Source: Haliscomenobacter sp. (GTDB lineage: Bacteria; Bacteroidota; Bacteroidia; Chitinophagales; Saprospiraceae). Taken from it: a stretch of DNA of 64,000 bases. Each line of letters begins with the position of its first letter. The first letter of the stretch is position 1. Position numbers and translations under genes: made by a program. The DNA is taken from NCBI GenBank assembly GCA_016707205.1, contig JADJHZ010000006.1:124001-188000 (forward strand), written 5' to 3'. Below are positions 60,034 to 64,000 of the stretch, piece after piece. The notes below the pieces were generated by a model. That model saw nothing but the letters and a program-made list of their open reading frames with translations. It made no database searches and was not told the origin of the DNA.

Positions 60034-60954
60034 TTAAATGGTGATCAATTGCAAATTTATGTCATTTCTATATGGTATTGATGATTGCGCTCCCATCCTT
60101 GTTACGGAAATGGAAGCAGCTTCAATTGCAAATTTTACTGCGCTTTCCCAATTTTTTCCTTCAGTGAGTGCAACTACTAATGCCCCACTGAATGTATCCC
60201 CAGCTGCAGTAGAATCTATTGCATGCACAACCGGGGCACTAACCTTAAAATTTTGTGTATTGTTTTTAAAATAGGCCCCCTGTTTTCCAAGAGTAATGAT
60301 AACATTCTGTACTCCTTTTATTAAAAATATTTCAGCAGCCTGGGAAGCAGTTGTTTCATCATATACTTTTATGCCAGTCAGTAAAGTTGCTTCCGTTTCA
60401 TTAGGTGTAATAAGGAATAAACCATTCAACAACTCGTCAGATAAGTTTTGTGCAGGGGCAGGATTAATAATAACTTTCTGAAGATTAGCCTTTGCCTTTT
60501 TTGAAACGGATGCAATAGTTACCATTGGAATTTCCAATTGCATTAAAATAATTTCTGCTTCATTTATATCCTTAACCTGTTCAATATCCGTTGGCAAAAG
60601 ATGGGCATTGGCGCCGGGAGCAACAACGATACAATTTTCCCCCTCCTCGTTAACCATAATCAAAGCAGTTCCAGATGGAGTTTTTTCGTCAATAAAAACA
60701 AAATCAGTGTTGATATTTTCTTTTTTTAATGTTTCAATACTTTGCTTTCCAAAAATATCATTCCCTACTTTTGCAACAAATAGTACATCTCCGCCCAATC
60801 TGGCAGCAGCAACTGCCTGGTTTGCACCTTTTCCGCCGGCATTCATAAAAAAAGTACCTCCCATTATGGTTTCGCCGGGACCTGGAAGCGATTTTGATTT
60901 TACCACCATGTCTGTATTGGAGCTGCCGATAACTATTATTCTTTTTTTACACAT
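60034..60954 (-). CDS. rbsK: Ribokinase
   Basis: A 306-residue PfkB-family kinase. Motifs are VIGSSNTDMVVKSKSLPGPG, GGTFFMNAGGKGANQAVAAA (sugar binding), INPAPAQNLSDELL, ITPNETEA and the ATP/catalytic DSTAAGDTFSGALVVAL with the catalytic aspartate. It phosphorylates ribose or a related pentose after uptake by the adjacent GRP transporter. It lies 15 bases after the GH5 gene and 10 before the transporter. Confidence 0.92.
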   Translation of the reverse strand: MCKKRIIVIGSSNTDMVVKSKSLPGPGETIMGGTFFMNAGGKGANQAVAAARLGGDVLFVAKVGNDIFGKQSIETLKKENINTDFVFIDEKTPSGTALIMVNEEGENCIVVAPGANAHLLPTDIEQVKDINEAEIILMQLEIPMVTIASVSKKAKANLQKVIINPAPAQNLSDELLNGLFLITPNETEATLLTGIKVYDETTASQAAEIFLIKGVQNVIITLGKQGAYFKNNTQNFKVSAPVVHAIDSTAAGDTFSGALVVALTEGKNWESAVKFAIEAASISVTRMGAQSSIPYRNDINLQLITI

Positions 60955-60969
60955 TTTATTTTAATTTAA

Positions 60970-62610
60970 TCAGTTACATTTTATCCAATCCACTTTCACA
61001 ACATTTGATTTAGCTAGTATTTTTATTGTATTTCTTCCTTTCTTTAATTTATAAATACCCATATTTATTTCATTGAACTCTGTACCGGTTACCAAAACAT
61101 CTACTTTTTTATTATTGATACTAACTGTCGTTTCTGTTGCTATTGTTGCCGCCGATGCCCTGAGAATAAGGTCATATTTTCCAGTAGTTAAACTTTCAAA
61201 ACTGTAAACCACCCATTCAGATTCTTGAAGTTCGATTGATTGCTCCGACCAAAATTGTTCTTTGTCCTTACTCTCAAGATTTATTTTTACCGGCTCGTCC
61301 TTTCTGTAAAATTTTGATTTGTTTATTGTGTCTAATACAAAGTAAGAATGGTTAAAACCATCATGTCCATAATTTTCAGCCTCAATTTTTCCAGGGATTC
61401 TTGGCAATATAGCATTGCATACATCTTCAAAATAGTCGCAGTTGGAAAGTTTTATATTCTCAAGAAATTCATTCAATACTTTTTCAGCAATTACAGCATC
61501 CGGTTTTGCACCGCCTTTGGTATATTCTGAAATTAAATCCCAATTATCTGGCTTTTTAATTGAGTAAGGCGTATTTTGGGTATCTAATTTTTTCCAAGGC
61601 CAAAAAGAAAATCCGATGTTGTTCGCTTCAAATAATTGTGTGGTTGCCCAATAAATTGCATTCCCTTTTTCGCCAGTTTCGCCAACCCATATCGGCGTGT
61701 TAAGTTCATCTCGTTTTTTTAAAAATTCACCTATGCCATTCAAATTATCGGGTCTGGCCCAACAATAATAATGAAACTGGTAAAAAGTATTACTATCGAA
61801 TGGTTTATCAAAAAGTGACCAATCGTTTGACCAATCGAACCCTTCTAAAGTAATCATGTGCCTCTGATCTATTTTGCGTATTTCAGAAGTGATTCTTTGG
61901 TACAGCGGGACCAGTAAATGCTTGTATTTATCTGCTGCACCAGATCCTTTTGGTAAAGGTTCATTCAGTAAATCATAAGCAGCAACAGCAGGCTCGTCTT
62001 TATATCGCTGTGCAATTTTAATCCAGAGATCAACCAACTGATCCTGGTATTTTTTTTCAATAAAAAGTTCGGGTATATTATTCGGGCTATCATCAATATT
62101 AGCGCCCGTTTGTCCCCCTGGCGCTCCGTGCATATCAATTATTACATATATTCCATATTTTTTGCACCATGAAATTAAGTTATCTATTAAAAGAAATCCT
62201 TCTTCAACGTAAATGGGATTTTCGCCTTCAGTTAAAAATAGTCTGGAGTTTAATGCTGGTCGTACTGAATTAAATCCCAATTCGGCAATTCGCTTTATAT
62301 CCTCTTCAGTGATATAATTTTGCCTGTATGCTTTCCAGAACTCTGCAGCTTTCTCTTTACCAATCAATTCAGCAACAACTTTTTCAATTTTCCGGGGACG
62401 ATCTCCCAGGTTTCCAAACTTCCACATGTATCCTTCAGGCAAAAGCCAGTTTCCAAGTCCAACTCCTTTTAAGAAAACTTTATTTCCTGATTCATTCACC
62501 ATATTCTGACCAGCTGTATGTAAAAAACTTATACCCTTTCCCTGTTTTTTTTGGGCAAAAGAAACCATACTGTTGAGTAAGATTAAAAACAGGATTACTA
62601 TTTTCCTCAT
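60970..62610 (-). CDS. GH5 glycoside hydrolase with C-terminal carbohydrate-binding-like domain
   Basis: A 546-residue secreted enzyme with a signal peptide (ending SFAQ) and a GH5 (cellulase family) barrel: LKGVGLGNWLLPEGYMW, YVIIDMHGAPGGQTG, AAYDLLNEPLPKG (acid/base Glu), FHYYCWARP and PIWVGETGEKGN (nucleophile Glu). The C-terminal ~130 residues (IPGKIEAENYGHDGFNHSYF onward) look like a CBM6/CBM35-type domain. The substrate may be a beta-glucan or mannan. It is separated by four bases from the GH127 gene and coupled to it. Confidence 0.9.
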   Translation of the reverse strand: MRKIVILFLILLNSMVSFAQKKQGKGISFLHTAGQNMVNESGNKVFLKGVGLGNWLLPEGYMWKFGNLGDRPRKIEKVVAELIGKEKAAEFWKAYRQNYITEEDIKRIAELGFNSVRPALNSRLFLTEGENPIYVEEGFLLIDNLISWCKKYGIYVIIDMHGAPGGQTGANIDDSPNNIPELFIEKKYQDQLVDLWIKIAQRYKDEPAVAAYDLLNEPLPKGSGAADKYKHLLVPLYQRITSEIRKIDQRHMITLEGFDWSNDWSLFDKPFDSNTFYQFHYYCWARPDNLNGIGEFLKKRDELNTPIWVGETGEKGNAIYWATTQLFEANNIGFSFWPWKKLDTQNTPYSIKKPDNWDLISEYTKGGAKPDAVIAEKVLNEFLENIKLSNCDYFEDVCNAILPRIPGKIEAENYGHDGFNHSYFVLDTINKSKFYRKDEPVKINLESKDKEQFWSEQSIELQESEWVVYSFESLTTGKYDLILRASAATIATETTVSINNKKVDVLVTGTEFNEINMGIYKLKKGRNTIKILAKSNVVKVDWIKCN

Positions 62611-62614
62611 CTCT

Positions 62615-64000
62615 TTAATTTTTTATTTGCACGGGTAACCATACTCTCATTTCACCACCAGCTTGGCTGGCTTCTGCAAAGGGTACCAAAACAATTTTTT
62701 CATTACTATTTAATAGCTTCACTGAATAGGCCTGTTTACCTACCCAATTAGCTGGTAATATTCCAGATTCATTTGCCAAGCTGAGAGGGCTTATCGAAAC
62801 TCCTTCTTTTGAATTTGAAATAAGGCTATTTGCACTAACCGAATTTAAACTTTCATCAAATGCCAGCACCTGTGGTCCACGTTGAAAAGCATACAGGTTG
62901 GGATAATTTTTCCCTCCAGGAATGGTTGTAGCTGGCATATCAAAACGGATCGTCACGTTCTCCCTGGATTTCCACTTTCTTGTGATGGTTAAAAATTGAT
63001 TGGGGCTGCCTTTATAAATACTATCTCCTACTTGAGCAGTATAATTGTTACACCAATCAGGCACTCTTAATGATATTGGGAAAGCACCAGATTTTGAGCA
63101 AGTAACGGTTAAGACTAAGTTTCCGCTTTCAGGAAAATTTCCTTCTAAATTGAAAGTAACATCAATACTGCGTTTATCAGAGGTGATTATTTTCTCTTTG
63201 TAAAAAGCAGGTTCATAAAATAAAACAGTTGGGATTTTTTCAATATTTCCAAAAGTGAACTTGGGCACTAATGCAATACCTCTTGGCACACTGGACTGGC
63301 AACAGGTTATATGGCAGGTATAGGGCTTTTTACCCATCAATGGGGTGTAGTAACTCACACAACCGGTTTGTGGGTTTTCGGCAGCAAGCAAATGATTATA
63401 CACTGTTTTTTCCAATTCGTTCAGATATTTAATATCACCAGTAGTTTCAAACAAGTTTTGATTAAGCTGCACCCAGGTGGTTGTCACACAACCTTCGCCC
63501 ATATTATCTTTAATGCCTGCAGGTAAGTATTTATCTTCCTGAAAATATTCATGAGAACTGGAAGTGCCTGTAATGTATAATTGATTGGTCACTACATCCT
63601 GCCATGCTAATTCGGTAGCTTTCAGAAATTTTTTATCGCCTGTTATTTGGTAGAGTTTAATCAATCCAACATAATTAGAGAGCATTTCATACGATTTATT
63701 ATTACCTACTTTATTAATTTTTCCCGTTTCAAGGATTGAGCTGATAACTTTTGGGCCGTTATCCTGATCCCATGCTTCTAAAATGTAATAACAAAAATCC
63801 AAATACTTTTTATCAGCTGTATATTTGTATAATTCGACCATTGCGTCTAATACACTGGTAGCAGCCATACCCATATGTGTCCCCGCTGTTATAATATCCA
63901 TTTGGCCAGGCTTATTTCCAAATGTTCTGCATAATAGATCCCCTATTTTTATACATGACTCCAAAGCTGGCTTATAACCCGTAGCAGCATAATAAGTCAG
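62615..64000 (-). CDS. GH127 beta-L-arabinofuranosidase-like protein, partial
   Basis: The last 461 codons of a GH127 (DUF1680) enzyme. The reading frame is open to the window edge, so the N-terminus is missing and any internal start is only a TTG. It has EYFQEDKYLPAGIKDNMGEG, then Cys in GEGCVTTTW and the TCHITCCQSSVPRG cluster. Together these form the Zn-thiolate active site with its catalytic cysteine. A C-terminal beta domain follows. It removes beta-L-arabinofuranose or related sugars from plant-type glycans. It is the first visible gene of the operon with GH5, ribokinase and the GRP transporter. Confidence 0.9.
   Translation of the reverse strand: MTYYAATGYKPALESCIKIGDLLCRTFGNKPGQMDIITAGTHMGMAATSVLDAMVELYKYTADKKYLDFCYYILEAWDQDNGPKVISSILETGKINKVGNNKSYEMLSNYVGLIKLYQITGDKKFLKATELAWQDVVTNQLYITGTSSSHEYFQEDKYLPAGIKDNMGEGCVTTTWVQLNQNLFETTGDIKYLNELEKTVYNHLLAAENPQTGCVSYYTPLMGKKPYTCHITCCQSSVPRGIALVPKFTFGNIEKIPTVLFYEPAFYKEKIITSDKRSIDVTFNLEGNFPESGNLVLTVTCSKSGAFPISLRVPDWCNNYTAQVGDSIYKGSPNQFLTITRKWKSRENVTIRFDMPATTIPGGKNYPNLYAFQRGPQVLAFDESLNSVSANSLISNSKEGVSISPLSLANESGILPANWVGKQAYSVKLLNSNEKIVLVPFAEASQAGGEMRVWLPVQIKN

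Overview
The window looks like the chromosome of a Bacteroidota bacterium, probably from the Saprospiria-like part of the phylum (an inference from gene content; no rRNA gene is present). The signs are type IX secretion (T9SS) C-terminal sorting domains, a TonB-dependent receptor with a carboxypeptidase-like N-terminal domain, a DUF1800/DUF1501 pair, an S46 dipeptidyl peptidase, DUF4159 beside rsmE, an SDR-type threonine dehydrogenase, and promoter elements of the TAnnTTTG type.

Layout. 0-5.6 kb: two class V aminotransferases (one cut by the window edge), glmM, a methyltransferase, a PAP2 phosphatase and a ZIP transporter. 5.8-10.3 kb: a TonB-dependent receptor and a T9SS-sorted alpha/beta hydrolase, both broken by single missing bases. 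10.2-19.8 kb: acyl-CoA reductase, rluD and a complete trpEGDCFBA operon on the minus strand. The operon is preceded by a Trp-rich leader peptide (three consecutive Trp codons) and an attenuator hairpin. 19.8-21.6 kb: a repeat-rich stretch of short palindromes around a lone ribbon-helix-helix gene. 21.6-37.4 kb: mainly housekeeping genes (holA, surE, lpxB, rsmE, rseP, hscB, two tRNA-Leu, an S46 peptidase, dnaK, panB, mltG). Among them lie palindromic repeats, MITE-like elements and an unexplained 0.5-kb segment bounded by a promoter-like and a terminator-like signal.

37.7-44.6 kb is a maltose/alpha-glucan module: MFS sugar transporter, lipoprotein GH13 amylase, small lipoprotein, GH65 phosphorylase-type enzyme, and a HAD protein resembling beta-phosphoglucomutase that has lost the classic catalytic residues. 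44.7-57.2 kb holds the DUF1800/DUF1501 pair, anmK and a GH1 beta-glucosidase (both frameshifted), kbl and tdh for threonine-to-glycine conversion, an HsdR_N-type nuclease, an Omp28-like thioredoxin-fold protein, tilS and aspartate kinase.

From about 57.5 kb the base composition drops visibly to AT-rich. This part carries a LacI regulator, a miniature IS remnant with 17-bp terminal repeats, and a minus-strand operon GH127-GH5-ribokinase-GRP sugar transporter that continues past the window. It looks like an acquired carbohydrate-use island.

Eight or more single-base frameshifts in otherwise intact genes, including trpA, suggest indel errors in the assembly, although real decay cannot be excluded from sequence alone. 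No CRISPR array, prophage or complete transposon was seen.
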